Of a DNA stretch of 64,000 nucleotides, positions 52,749 through 61,178 are shown one piece after another; position 1 is the first letter of the stretch; each line of letters starts with the position of its first letter. Source of the stretch: CADEEN01 sp040384625 (GTDB lineage: Bacteria > Pseudomonadota > Gammaproteobacteria > Burkholderiales > Burkholderiaceae_C); contig JAZKIW010000071.1 of assembly GCA_040384625.1 (NCBI GenBank), positions 5,046 through 69,045 of the forward strand. Reading direction: 5' to 3'. Under the pieces are notes generated by a model that was not told the origin of the DNA, ran no database searches, and was given only the letters and a program-made list of their open reading frames with translations. A program made the position numbers and the translations under genes.

Positions 52749-53953
52749 TGCTGCTCAACACGCTGTTCCTCGCCTTGCGTTCGATCCGGCGCAACCTGCT
52801 GCGTTCGTTCCTGACCATCCTGGGCATCGTCATCGGCGTCAGCGCGGTCATCACGATGGTCACGCTCGGCAATGGCGCGACGCAGGCCGTGCAGATGCAG
52901 ATCTCGAGCCTCGGCACCAACCTGCTGATGGTGCGGCCGGGCCAGCGGATGGGGCCGGGCGGTGGCGGCGGTGCGCCCTCGTTCAAGGAGAGCGATGCCG
53001 AGGCCGTGCTGTCCCAGATCGGCGGTATCGCCGCGGTCGCCCCCGAAGGTCGCGCCAATGTCACGGTGGTCGGCAACGGCCGCAACTGGGCCACCAATGT
53101 CATCGGGAGCAGCAATGCCTGGTTCGACACCGGCAACTGGAAACTGGCCTCGGGCCGCAAGTTCGAGGAGGCCGAACTGAGTGCCGGCGCGGCCGTGTGC
53201 ATCGTCGGCGAGACGGTGCGGCGCGAGATCTTCGGCGGCCGCCGCGGCCTGGGAGAACAGCTGCGCATCAAGCAGTTCTCTTGCGAAGTGGTCGGTGTGC
53301 TGGCCTCGAAAGGCCAGGCGGCGATGGGCAATGACCAGGACGACACGGTCCTGGTGCCGCTGCGCACCCTGCAGCGCCGCGTCAGCGGCAACCAGCGCGT
53401 CAACACCTTGCTGGTCTCGATGCAGGACGGCAGCGACCCCGAGCGCGTCAAGAGCGGCCTGCGTCAGCTGTTGCGCGAGCGGCGCAAGCTCGACACGGGC
53501 GACGACGACAACTTCAACGTGCTCGACACCCAGCAACTGGCCGAGACGCTGTCGGGCACGACGCAGGTCATGACGACCCTGCTCGGCGCGGTGGCTGCGG
53601 TCAGCCTGCTGGTCGGCGGCATCGGGATCATGAACATCATGCTCGTCAGCGTCACAGAGCGCACCCGCGAGATCGGGCTGCGTCTGGCCATCGGTGCGCT
53701 CGAGCGCGAGGTCCTACTGCAGTTCCTGATCGAGGCAGTGGCGCTGGCCGCACTCGGCGGCCTGATCGGGATCGTGATCGCGACGGGCGCGTCGATCGTC
53801 GGCGCGCAATGGATGGGCGTGCCCTACCTGTTCGATCCGACGATCAACCTGCTTTCATTCGTGTTTTCCGCCGGCATCGGCGTGCTCTTTGGCTATTTTC
53901 CGGCTCGGCGCGCGGCGCAACTCGATCCAATCGAGGCGTTGCGGCACGAGTGA
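52748..53953 (+). CDS. MacB-type ABC transporter permease
   Basis: A 401-residue permease with the MacB/FtsX layout. It has an N-terminal helix (NLLRSFLTILGIVIGVSAVI), a large periplasmic domain (about 45-270), then three C-terminal helices with the FtsX motif (GGIGIMNIMLVSVTERTREI near 292-311 and IGVLFGYFPARRAAQLDPIE at the end). It powers export with the ATPase encoded just before, and together with the adaptor and channel genes it makes a complete tripartite MacAB-TolC-like system, perhaps for antibiotics or peptides. Confidence 0.94.
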
Positions 53954-53954
53954 A

Positions 53955-53979
53955 GCGCCGCAGCTGAAGTGCGCGGCGC
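53955..53979. terminator. Inverted repeat between convergent genes
   Basis: GCGCCGC and GCGGCGC arms (53955-53961 and 53973-53979) flank an 11-base loop just after the MacB permease stop and before the stop of the convergent minus-strand gene. There is no T-run, so this is a weak or Rho-assisted terminator candidate. Confidence 0.3.
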
Positions 53980-53984
53980 GGGAT

Positions 53985-54317
53985 TTACTTGGCGGGAACA
54001 GCCAGGTCACGCGCCAGGCTCATCTTGACCAGGCAACTGCCGCGCTCGCCACCCCACCGAAGTTGCTTGCAGCGCCACGCGGCTGCGTCCTGCGCTTCCC
54101 GCGCCATGCGAATCTGGTCGGCTTGCGCCACGTGCTGGGCCACAACGTTCCCGAAGGCCAGCAGCAGACCCAGCACCATCACGGCGCCCAGGATCGCGGT
54201 GACCGCGGGCGATCGCAGCAGGTCCAGCGCCTGTTGCCACTGCGACGACCGCATACGCTGCATGCCACTCGATGCGCCCTTGGCGGCATCCTGCCAACTG
54301 GAGTCCGGGGTGTGCAT
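53985..54317 (-). CDS. Hypothetical single-pass membrane protein
   Basis: A 110-residue protein with one strong membrane helix (VTAILGAVMVLGLLLAFG, about residues 38-55) flanked by soluble segments, and two Cys in the C-terminal part (WRCKQLRWGGERGSCLVKM). The ATG at 54317 was chosen (HTPDSSWQDAAKG start) over a longer frame beginning at 54392. No family is recognised. A CACCTACA motif lies upstream at 54420-54413. Confidence 0.6.
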   Translation of the reverse strand: MHTPDSSWQDAAKGASSGMQRMRSSQWQQALDLLRSPAVTAILGAVMVLGLLLAFGNVVAQHVAQADQIRMAREAQDAAAWRCKQLRWGGERGSCLVKMSLARDLAVPAK

Positions 54318-54410
54318 GGCTTGTCTTTCGTCGCCGCCCGCAGGTTGCGAGCCGATGGCGAGATGGTCCTTGCGCGGCGCCGACTGCACCATCGGATGAG
54401 CGGTGCATCC

Positions 54411-54420
54411 GTTGTAGGTG
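54411..54420 (-). promoter_or_regulatory. CACCTACA motif copy
   Basis: In the minus orientation this variant of the TCCTACA-type motif lies about 95 bases upstream of the 53985-54317 gene. On the plus strand the same site reads into CTTACAGCAGCGCGCG. The 242-base gap it sits in otherwise shows only GC-rich hairpins. Confidence 0.25.
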
Positions 54421-54559
54421 CCGCCTTACAGCAGCGCGCGACGGCCAAAGCGCGAAGGAGTTCCTCGGCGCGGGGACGAGGGCGGTGCAGTCGAAGCGCG
54501 CTCACGCGCGCGGACCCCACCCGGCGCCTGGGCAGCGCCGATGCGCGTGAACCTTGGTG

Positions 54560-54781
54560 TCAGCCCTTCTTGCTGCCGAACAGCAGCAACGCGCCGCCCG
54601 CGACAATGGCCGCGACGCCGGCCCAGACCGGCACGTTGACGGTCTGTTTTTCCTTCACCGACAACTCGATCGGTCCGAGCTTGGCGGTTGTCGTGTCCTT
54701 GGTGTAGCTGAACCCGCCATACATCAGGCCGAGCACTCCGACGATGAGCAGCCCCACCGCCACGATCTTGATTGCATTCAT
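54560..54781 (-). CDS. DUF3185 family small membrane protein
   Basis: A 73-residue protein with two membrane helices (IKIVAVGLLIVGVLGLMYGG near 3-22 and VWAGVAAIVAGGALLLFG near 52-69). Between them is a short charged loop containing TTAKLGPIELSVKEKQ, the DUF3185 signature. Function unknown; the family is widespread in Beta- and Gammaproteobacteria and often sits among stress genes. A strong AGGAG site precedes the ATG. It is divergent from the RNB-domain gene. Confidence 0.8.
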   Translation of the reverse strand: MNAIKIVAVGLLIVGVLGLMYGGFSYTKDTTTAKLGPIELSVKEKQTVNVPVWAGVAAIVAGGALLLFGSKKG

Positions 54782-54837
54782 GTCTTCTCCTCGTTGTCGC
54801 CAAGCTAAGTGCTGCGCAGCGTAAAGTCTGTGCGCCA

Positions 54838-54845
54838 TCGTACAG
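54838..54845 (+). promoter_or_regulatory. TCGTACAG motif upstream of the RNB ribonuclease gene
   Basis: TCGTACAG followed by ACGTCC lies 45 bases before the RNB ATG. It resembles the CGTACAGACG copy at 58170-58181 before the GGDEF pseudogene. Confidence 0.25.
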
Positions 54846-54889
54846 ACGTCCACCATCGCGTCGGGCACGGTGAAGCGAAGGATATGCCC

Positions 54890-56377
54890 ATGAGTCGACA
54901 CCCCGTCGGACGCCGTGCCGACCTGGTCCGCATTGCCGTCGAAACGATGAGCGAGCGCGGCCTCGAACCCGAGTTTCCCGCCGGAGCCCTGCGCCAGCTG
55001 GCGTCGATCCCCGGCCCCGGTCGATCCGGCGATCCGCGCATTGTCGACCTGCGTGCAATGTCCTGGTGCTCGATCGACAACGACGATTCGCGCGACCTGG
55101 ACCAGCTGACGGTCTGCGAGCCACTCCCTGACGGGGCGATCCGAATCCACGTCGCGATCGCCGATGTTGACGTTCTCGTGGAGAAGGGGTCGCCGATCGA
55201 CGAGCATGCCCGTCACAACACGACGTCGGTCTACACGGCGGCGCGCATCTTCCCGATGCTCCCGGAACGCCTGTCGACTGATCTGACATCGCTCAATCCG
55301 GGCCAGGACCGGTTGGCGGTCGTCACCGACTTCGTGGTCGCGGTCGACGCCTCGATCGTCCGCTCCGGCGTGCGCCGTGCCATGGTTCATAACCACGCCA
55401 AGCTGGCCTACGACGCCGTGGCGGCCTGGCTCGAGGGTGCGGCCGAGTTGCCGGCAGTCGCGGCTGCAGTCCCTGCGATCGAGCAGCAACTGCGCCTGCA
55501 GGACGATGTGGCCCAGCGCCTGCGTGCGCGTCGGCGTGCCGAGGGCGCGCTCGAGTTCGAAACGATGCAGCCGCGCGCGGTGTACGAGGGCGAACGGGTG
55601 GTCGAGATCCGGCAGCAGGTGCAGAACCGCGCGCGCCAGCTGATCGAAGAACTGATGATCGCCACGAACCAGTGCACGGCTCGCTTCCTGACGCGCCAGG
55701 GCGGCATTTCGCTGCGCCGCGTGGTGCGCTCGCCCGAGCGCTGGCAGCGCATTGCCGAGGTGGCGCGCAAATTCGGCGAGGCCTTGCCGAACGAGCCTGA
55801 CGCGCGCGCGCTCGAGGACTTCCTGGCGCGCCGACGCAAGGCCGATCCGCTGCGCTTCCCGGACCTGTCCCTTGTCATCGTCAAGCTGATGGGCTCGGGC
55901 GAATACGTGGTCGAGCAGGCCGGCGTCGCGCCGATCGGGCACTTCGGCCTGGCCCTGCGCGACTACACCCACTCCACCGCGCCGAACCGGCGCTTCCCTG
56001 ATCTCATCACCTCGCGCCTGCTCAAGTCCGTGCTGGCCGGCACCGAGCCGCCCTACAGCCTGGCCGAACTGAGTGCCCTGGCCGCGCACTGCAGCCGCCA
56101 GGAGGACGCGGCGCAGAAGGTCGAGCGAAAGCTGCGCAAGTCCGAGGCCGCGCTGCTGCTGCAATCGCGTGTCGGTGAACGCTTCGACGCCATCGTCACC
56201 GGCCGCGCCAAGGGCAACACCTGGGTCCGCACCCTTGCGCCGCCGGTCGAGGGCATGCTGGCGGGGCGGGTGCCCGACCTCGACATCGGGCAACGGGTCC
56301 GCGTCGAGCTGGTGGCCACCGACGTCGAGCGCGGCTTCATCGACTTTGTCCTTGCCGAGTCGGCGCGGGGTCGATGA
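54890..56377 (+). CDS. RNB-domain ribonuclease (RNase II-like)
   Basis: A 495-residue protein with the RNB catalytic domain. It shows SIDNDDSRDLDQLTV (the conserved Asp cluster that binds magnesium, near residues 62-76), AIADVDVLVEKGSPID, and the later HSTAPNRRFPDLITSRLL. A short S1-like segment lies at the C-terminus (FDAIVTGRAKGNTWVR). The N-terminal cold-shock domains of RNase II/R are missing, so it is a shorter exoribonuclease. The ATG at 54890 fits an AAGGA site 8 bases away better than the ATG at 54884. The next gene overlaps by 4 bases. Confidence 0.88.
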   Translation: MSRHPVGRRADLVRIAVETMSERGLEPEFPAGALRQLASIPGPGRSGDPRIVDLRAMSWCSIDNDDSRDLDQLTVCEPLPDGAIRIHVAIADVDVLVEKGSPIDEHARHNTTSVYTAARIFPMLPERLSTDLTSLNPGQDRLAVVTDFVVAVDASIVRSGVRRAMVHNHAKLAYDAVAAWLEGAAELPAVAAAVPAIEQQLRLQDDVAQRLRARRRAEGALEFETMQPRAVYEGERVVEIRQQVQNRARQLIEELMIATNQCTARFLTRQGGISLRRVVRSPERWQRIAEVARKFGEALPNEPDARALEDFLARRRKADPLRFPDLSLVIVKLMGSGEYVVEQAGVAPIGHFGLALRDYTHSTAPNRRFPDLITSRLLKSVLAGTEPPYSLAELSALAAHCSRQEDAAQKVERKLRKSEAALLLQSRVGERFDAIVTGRAKGNTWVRTLAPPVEGMLAGRVPDLDIGQRVRVELVATDVERGFIDFVLAESARGR

Positions 56378-56898
56378 TGAACCTGATCCTGAAGCTGTTT
56401 CCCGCCGGACACCTGGTGATCAGCCTGATGTTCATCGTGGCGGCCTTCGCCCTGCTGGCCTTTGCCGGTTACGAACTGGTGCAGGCCGTGCTGCCGTTCA
56501 ACGCCCTGGGGGCGTCGGCGCGCATCGACGGCCTGCTCAACTGCATCGCCTTGCTGACCATCGCGGTGGCCGCGCTCGAGCTCGGGCAGACCATCGTCGA
56601 GGAGGAGATCCAGCGCGCCTCGCACATGAGTTCGCCCTCGCGCGTGCGCCGCTTCATGTCGCGCTTCCTGGTGGTGCTAGTGGTGGCACTTTCGATCGAG
56701 GCCCTGGTGGCGGTCTTCCGCTACAGCCGCGACGACCCGTCGAACCTGCCCTACGCCGCATCCATCGGCCTGATGGCCGCGGCCCTGCTTGCCGCGTGGG
56801 GCGTGTTCATCAAGCTCAACCTCGGTGCCGAGGCGCTCGAGCCCGAGGCGCTGGCGGCGGCGAAGAAGGAAGACACCAAGGTCGAACAGCCCGGGTGA
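56374..56898 (+). CDS. Hypothetical multi-pass membrane protein
   Basis: A 174-residue protein with four predicted helices (about 10-38, 53-75, 92-112, 126-145) and a C-terminal acidic tail (KKEDTKVEQPG). The layout and the segment IALLTIAVAALELGQTIVEEEI resemble PsiE-like or similar small membrane proteins, but weakly. It overlaps the ribonuclease gene (ATGA), so both are cotranslated. Function unknown. Confidence 0.7.
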   Translation: MMNLILKLFPAGHLVISLMFIVAAFALLAFAGYELVQAVLPFNALGASARIDGLLNCIALLTIAVAALELGQTIVEEEIQRASHMSSPSRVRRFMSRFLVVLVVALSIEALVAVFRYSRDDPSNLPYAASIGLMAAALLAAWGVFIKLNLGAEALEPEALAAAKKEDTKVEQPG

Positions 56899-56916
56899 AC
56901 CAGCCGCCCGCTTTTT

Positions 56917-56924
56917 GTCCTACA
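56917..56924 (+). promoter_or_regulatory. GTCCTACA motif upstream of the CBS-domain gene
   Basis: An exact GTCCTACA followed by GGTTTTCG lies 78 bases before the CBS gene ATG, in the same orientation as the gene. It is one of three exact copies in the window, all intergenic. Confidence 0.35.
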
Positions 56925-57001
56925 GGTTTTCGACGCCTCGGCCGATGCCGCCAGGCAGCGGCGCGAGTGAGCATGGGGGCCACCCGAACAGGAGACCTAC
57001 C

Positions 57002-57421
57002 ATGCAGAAGCTGAAAGACCTGATGAGCCGCGACGTGAAGGTCATCGGCCCCGATATGAGCATCGGTGAAGCTGCGATACAGATGCGTGACGGTGACTTC
57101 GGGATGCTGCCGGTGGGCGAGGACGACCGCATGATCGGCACGATCTCCGACCGCGACATCGTGATCCGCGCCGTCGCTGAGGGCATGGACAGTGAAACCA
57201 AGGTCCGCGACGTGATGTCCGACGGCATCGCTTGGGCCTATGAAGACGACTCGGTCGACAAGGCCGTGAAGATCATGGGCGACCGCCAGGTGCGCCGCCT
57301 TCCGGTTGTGGACCGCGATAAGCGCCTGGTCGGCATCGTCGCCCTAGGCGACTTCGCGGTCGAGTCGACACAGATCCGTCCGGCTGCCGAGGCGCTGTCC
57401 GAAATCTCGAAGCCGGCCTGA
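57002..57421 (+). CDS. CBS-domain pair protein
   Basis: A 139-residue protein made of two CBS motifs. The first (LMSRDVKVIGPDMSIGEAA, then MLPVGEDDRMIGTISDRDIVIRAVAEG) and the second (VMSDGIAWAYEDDSVDKA, then VRRLPVVDRDKRLVGIVALGDF) form one Bateman module that may bind adenine nucleotides. No enzyme domain is attached. AGGAG precedes the ATG. It is followed by a DoxX gene after 20 bases and probably belongs to the same transcript. Confidence 0.92.
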   Translation: MQKLKDLMSRDVKVIGPDMSIGEAAIQMRDGDFGMLPVGEDDRMIGTISDRDIVIRAVAEGMDSETKVRDVMSDGIAWAYEDDSVDKAVKIMGDRQVRRLPVVDRDKRLVGIVALGDFAVESTQIRPAAEALSEISKPA

Positions 57422-57441
57422 GCCCGGCAGAAGGAGTTCGC

Positions 57442-57888
57442 ATGACGATCGCCCTCAACAACCCGGCGCCGGCCCGCGTCGCCGGGTTCAACCTGGATCT
57501 TGAAGACTGCGCCAAGCTGTTGCTGCGCGTCAGTCTGGGCGTGTTGCTGTTGCTGCATGGCGTGGCGAAGATCAGCAACGGCATCGACCCGATCCTGGGT
57601 GCCGTCGCCCAGGCTGGGCTTCCCGCCGCCCTGGCCTACGGCGTCTATGTCGGTGAGGTCGTCGCTCCGCTGTTGCTGATTGTCGGCGTCTGGACCCGTG
57701 CTTCGGCCATTGTCATCGCCATCAACATGGTCGTTGCGGTGCTGCTGGTGCACATGAAGGACCTGGGCTCGCTGTCGCAGAGCGGCGGCTGGGCGCTTGA
57801 ACTCCAGGCCTTCTATCTCGTCAGCGCCTTGGCGGTGGCATTGCTCGGTCCGGGCCGCCTTGCCGCCGGCAGCGAGCGAGGAAGTTGA
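57442..57888 (+). CDS. DoxX family membrane protein
   Basis: A 148-residue protein with four helices and the DoxX signature (LLLRVSLGVLLLLHGVAKI near residues 29-47, then ALAYGVYVGEVVAPLLLIVG). DoxX proteins are small membrane proteins linked in some bacteria to redox or oxidative-stress complexes. AAGGAG precedes the ATG. A Zn-ribbon gene follows after one base. The N-terminal NPAPARVAGFNLDLE is outside the fold. Confidence 0.88.
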   Translation: MTIALNNPAPARVAGFNLDLEDCAKLLLRVSLGVLLLLHGVAKISNGIDPILGAVAQAGLPAALAYGVYVGEVVAPLLLIVGVWTRASAIVIAINMVVAVLLVHMKDLGSLSQSGGWALELQAFYLVSALAVALLGPGRLAAGSERGS

Positions 57889-57889
57889 G

Positions 57890-58138
57890 ATGTCCCAACC
57901 GACCTCCTTGGCCGCTGCGTTCGCCCCTGCCCGCCCGGCGTGCCCATCCTGCAACGGGACCGTCAATCGCGTGCCCCGGCAGTTGATCGATCACCTGCTC
58001 AGCAGCTTGATGCCGGTCCGCCGATACAGTTGCCGGGCCGTCGCCTGCCATTGGGAAGGCACCTTGCGCGACGAATGCTTCGACCTGACGCCCGGGGATA
58101 GCACCAAGCGCTACAACCGCCGCTTCGACACTTTCTGA
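57890..58138 (+). CDS. Zinc-ribbon-like small protein
   Basis: An 82-residue protein. A possible zinc ribbon is formed by CPSC (residues 18-21) and the later Cys pair in YSCRAVACHWEG (47-58), the usual two-knuckle spacing. The Leu/Arg-rich part between them (LIDHLLSSLMPVRRY) is a short helix. It is encoded directly after DoxX and probably belongs to the CBS-DoxX unit. Role unknown. Confidence 0.7.
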   Translation: MSQPTSLAAAFAPARPACPSCNGTVNRVPRQLIDHLLSSLMPVRRYSCRAVACHWEGTLRDECFDLTPGDSTKRYNRRFDTF

Positions 58139-58169
58139 CGGTCCGCGGCGCACGGCGCATGGGTGCGCT

Positions 58170-58177
58170 GCCGTACA
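58170..58177 (+). promoter_or_regulatory. GCCGTACA motif upstream of the GGDEF remnant
   Basis: GCCGTACA followed by GACGCGG lies 107 bases before the pseudogene start. It matches the CGACAGACGG/CGTACAGACG variants of the recurring motif. Confidence 0.25.
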
Positions 58178-58283
58178 GACGCGGGGGGAGGGGGCGTCCA
58201 AACTTCGCGCTCCAGTTGCAGCGTGTCGAGCCGATGGACAGCCGGCCCGAAGGGCGACGCAACCTCTCTCAGGATGTCTGGCG

Positions 58284-59182
58284 ATGTCGAACCCAGATGC
58301 ACCCGGATCCATCATGCCGCTGAAAGGCCAGCGCAGCGGTGCGATCGTGATCGATATGGCCGGCACGCGGGTCAAGTTCGACCCACCCGTTGGTGGGTTC
58401 TTTGATAGCACCGACGTCGCCGTGGTCGATTGGGACGTCCTGTTCAATGCCGTGACGGCGCGCTTGCAGCAAATCGTTGGATCGTCGCGGCCGTCAGAGT
58501 TGCTGCCGAACGACGACTCGGGTCAGGTCAGGACTCAGGTCCTGCAGTGCGTGTCCGCACTCGAACAACTTCACACGTCGATGCGGCACTACATCGAACG
58601 CGGCCGCGCGCTCGAACAAGACCTGGCCAGCGCGCATAGCACCTTGGCCGACGTGCGCGCCGACCTCGCCGGCACCCAAGCCAGCGAGCGGGCCGCGCGC
58701 CACCTCGCCGCACATGACAGCCTGACCTCCTTGCCTAATGGCACGGCTTCCGCTAGCGCCTGACCGATGTAGTCAACGAGGCGGCAGTACGCGGCCAGCC
58801 CTTACGCACGGGCACGCGGCGATGAATTGTTGAGGATCATCGCGGCGCGCTTGCGCGTCGCCCTGCGCGCCGAAGACATGGTCAGCCGCCTGGGCGGCGA
58901 TGAATTCGCCTGCTGTGGATCGCGCCGCCGCACCGCAAAGCCCTGGCCTCGAGCCTGTTCGAGATGGTGTGCTTGCCCTTCCAGATCGGCGCGCTGACGC
59001 TGACGGTCAAGCCGAGCATCGGCATTGCCCTGTGGCCCGGCGACGGCGAGTCGGCCGAGCGCCTGATCGACCACGCCGACGCTGCGATGTACTGCGCCAA
59101 ACGCCAGCGCAGCGGCCATGCCTTCTTCGACCAGGGTGGCGGCGACGGGAGTCGCAAGGCGCAGGCCTCACCGTCCGCGTAG
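58284..59182 (+). pseudogene. Decayed GGDEF-domain (diguanylate cyclase) gene
   Basis: The first 159 codons (58284-58763) read as a normal N-terminus with a Glu/Arg-rich linker and the domain start HDSLTSLPN, then end in a stop. GGDEF-type sequence resumes in the same frame at about 58812 (ARGDELLRIIAARL, then SRLGGDEFAC). After a further frameshift the third frame (58964-59182) gives LTLTVKPSIGIALWPGDGE and AERLIDHADAAMYCAKRQRS, the end of the GGDEF fold. Much of the first half of the domain is missing. At least two frameshifts and one deletion make it non-functional. Sequencing error cannot be excluded, but the multiple lesions argue against it. Confidence 0.85.
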
Positions 59183-59234
59183 GACGGCGACTACTGCGAG
59201 AGGCGATGGCGTCTGCTTCGCGCAGGCGACACGG

Positions 59235-59438
59235 ATGGGCACGATGCGCTGGCTGATTCGACAGCCTCGAAAGCCCGCCATGCAACTCTTCGCTCTGTGC
59301 CTTGCCGTCGTCACCGCCCTCGCTTCGATCGGGGTGGCGCTCTGGACCTGGCAAGCCATGGACAGCATCGGCGACGACCTTCGCGACTTCGTCAGCTTCG
59401 AAGGCATGCACTTCGAAGACCAGCGTAGTCGCACCTGA
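59235..59438 (+). CDS. Small hypothetical membrane protein
   Basis: A 67-residue frame with a membrane helix near residues 16-38 (AMQLFALCLAVVTALASIGV) and a charged C-terminus (SFEGMHFEDQRSRT). The start could instead be the later ATG at about 59280 (MQLFALC). The ribosome site is weak. No family is recognised. It precedes the 59470 gene by 31 bases. Confidence 0.4.
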   Translation: MGTMRWLIRQPRKPAMQLFALCLAVVTALASIGVALWTWQAMDSIGDDLRDFVSFEGMHFEDQRSRT

Positions 59439-59469
59439 TCCCTCCCCCACCTCAGCCTCAAGGCCCATC

Positions 59470-60018
59470 ATGACTAAAACCCTCGCCCTCAAGACCTCCC
59501 TCATCGTCTCCGCCTTGCTGGCCCTGCCGCTGGCCAATGCGGCGATCAGCAAGACCGACTACAGCGCAGGTAAGACGCGCATCAGCGCCGACTACAAGGC
59601 CAACAAGGCGGCTTGCGACTCCCTCAAAGCCAACGCCAAGGACATCTGCGTCGAAGAAGCCAAGGCCAAGGAGAAGGTCGCGCGCGCCGAACTGGAGTTC
59701 AACTACACCGGTAAGCCTGCCGATCAGACCAAGTTGCTCGAGACGAAGGCCAAGACGGCCTATGCCGTGGCCAAGGAAAAGTGCGACGACAAGGCTGGCA
59801 ACGACAAGGATGTCTGCGTCAAGGAAGCCAAGGCCGCCGAGGTCAAGGGCCTCGCCGACGCCAAGATGGGCAAGCAGATCACCGAGGCCAAGAAAGACGC
59901 CACCGCCGACAAGCGCGATGCCGACTACAAGGTCGCCGCCGAGAAGTGCGACGCGATGTCGGGCGATGCCAAGAACGCCTGCATCGCCAGCGCCAAGGCC
60001 CGTTTCGGCAAGACCTGA
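59470..60018 (+). CDS. Exported Lys/Ala-rich helical protein
   Basis: A 182-residue protein with a signal peptide (LKTSLIVSALLALPLANA). A long charged helical region follows in which a block with the pattern K-x-x-C-D-x-x-(x)-A-x-(D/N)-x-C repeats three times (ACDSLKANAKDICVEEAK, KCDDKAGNDKDVCVKEAK, KCDAMSGDAKNACIASAK). The paired Cys in each block could form disulfides in the periplasm (inference). No family is named for it here. The ATG at 59470 is set by the signal peptide. An inverted repeat follows the stop. Confidence 0.75.
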   Translation: MTKTLALKTSLIVSALLALPLANAAISKTDYSAGKTRISADYKANKAACDSLKANAKDICVEEAKAKEKVARAELEFNYTGKPADQTKLLETKAKTAYAVAKEKCDDKAGNDKDVCVKEAKAAEVKGLADAKMGKQITEAKKDATADKRDADYKVAAEKCDAMSGDAKNACIASAKARFGKT

Positions 60019-60027
60019 TCCAGCCCA

Positions 60028-60047
60028 CGGCCGATCGCCATCGGCCG
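60028..60047 (+). terminator. Inverted repeat after the Lys/Ala-rich gene
   Basis: CGGCCGAT and ATCGGCCG arms with a 4-base loop lie 9 bases past the stop. No T-run follows, so it is a possible but unproven terminator. Confidence 0.35.
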
Positions 60048-60078
60048 CCATCCAACCCGTGTTCCCGCGGAGAACCCC

Positions 60079-60564
60079 ATGCTGTTGTCCACCACCGAAG
60101 TCGAAGCACCGCTGCAACAGGACCGCAGCCCGATGCCCTCCGCGACGCGGCCCAAGCGAACGCGCGCGACCCCCGGCACGATGCGCCTGCGCGCACTTAG
60201 GGAGCAAGGGCGTGTGGTGGACTTCGTCTGGCAGTCAGTCAGCCCGGCTGCAGGAAAACTGCTGCGTTGCCAGCCGGTCGATTTGATCGCCCGGGCCTTG
60301 AGTGAGACGGTGTCGGGAGGCCCCCTCGGCCATCCGGCGCTGATCGACCGCTACCGGCGCGTGCTGGAGTACGGCAACGCGCAGTCCTTCGCCCAGGTTC
60401 ACCTGATCGATGGTCGCCAGGACGTCGTGGTGCACCGTGTCGTGCGGCACGGCGACGGGGTGGCGGTCACCTTGACCAACCTGAGTGCAGATCGACGCAA
60501 GCAGGCCTGGCGCCTCGAGCACGGACAGCCCGAACGGGAGCTGCAGCAAAGGACGACCCAATGA
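60079..60564 (+). CDS. PAS-like hypothetical protein
   Basis: A 161-residue protein. Residues about 35-155 (GRVVDFVWQSVSPAAGKLL, then GPLGHPALIDRYRRVLE, then VVRHGDGVAVTLTNLSADRR) resemble the PAS-like segment found in front of GGDEF/EAL domains in related bacteria, but no output domain follows: the next gene starts at 60561. It may be a free-standing sensor module or the remnant of a larger regulator (inference). It overlaps the superoxide dismutase start by 4 bases. Confidence 0.6.
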   Translation: MLLSTTEVEAPLQQDRSPMPSATRPKRTRATPGTMRLRALREQGRVVDFVWQSVSPAAGKLLRCQPVDLIARALSETVSGGPLGHPALIDRYRRVLEYGNAQSFAQVHLIDGRQDVVVHRVVRHGDGVAVTLTNLSADRRKQAWRLEHGQPERELQQRTTQ

Positions 60565-61178
60565 ACGCCGCCGTCAACGGCCCGCACACGCTGATGCCGC
60601 TGCCCTACGCGTCGGACGCGCTGGCTCCGGTGATCTCTGCCCGCACCGTCGACTGCCACTATGGCAAGCACCATCAGGGCTATGTCGACACCTTGAACAA
60701 GCTGGTCGCAGCGACGCCGTTCGCAGAGATGTCAGTGCGCGAGACGATCGCCGCCAGCGCTGGTCAAGCCGATAAGCAGAAGATCTTCAACAACGCCGCC
60801 CAGGTCTGGAACCACGACTTCTACTGGAACAGCCTGCGGCCTGACGGCGGTGGGGCACTGCCCGCCGCCCTCGCGCCCCTTATCGAAGCGGCCTTCGGCT
60901 CGCAAAAGGCCTGCAATGCGGCGCTGGCCGCGGCAGCGACCGCGCGATTCGGCAGCGGCTGGGTCTGGTTGGTGCTGCAGCAAGGAGCGCTGAAGGTCGT
61001 CGACACTGGCAACGCCGACGCGCCCCTGGCGGCTGGGCAGCGGCCGCTCCTGGTCATCGACGTTTGGGAGCATGCCTACTACCTCGACTACCAGCAGCGC
61101 CGTGCCGATCACGTCGCCGCGCTGCTGGATCGACTGGTCAACTGGGCCTTTGCGGCCGACAACCTGGACCGGTCATGA
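60561..61178 (+). CDS. Superoxide dismutase (Fe/Mn type)
   Basis: A 205-residue SodB-type enzyme that converts superoxide to peroxide and oxygen in the cytosol. Metal ligands are seen: His in CHYGKHHQGYVDTLNKLV (near 32-49), His in VWNHDFYWN (near 79-87), and Asp/His in VIDVWEHAYYLDY (near 162-174), a signature shared by Fe and Mn types. The metal cannot be fixed from sequence; Fe is more likely by similarity to FeSODs. It overlaps a PAS-like gene upstream and a lipoprotein gene downstream (ATGA). Confidence 0.95.
   Translation: MNAAVNGPHTLMPLPYASDALAPVISARTVDCHYGKHHQGYVDTLNKLVAATPFAEMSVRETIAASAGQADKQKIFNNAAQVWNHDFYWNSLRPDGGGALPAALAPLIEAAFGSQKACNAALAAAATARFGSGWVWLVLQQGALKVVDTGNADAPLAAGQRPLLVIDVWEHAYYLDYQQRRADHVAALLDRLVNWAFAADNLDRS

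Noticed and set aside
59118..59234. Upstream extension of the small membrane frame at 59235
   Set aside because: It overlaps the end of the GGDEF remnant in another frame and is Arg-rich without signal or fold; only the part from 59235 has a membrane helix.
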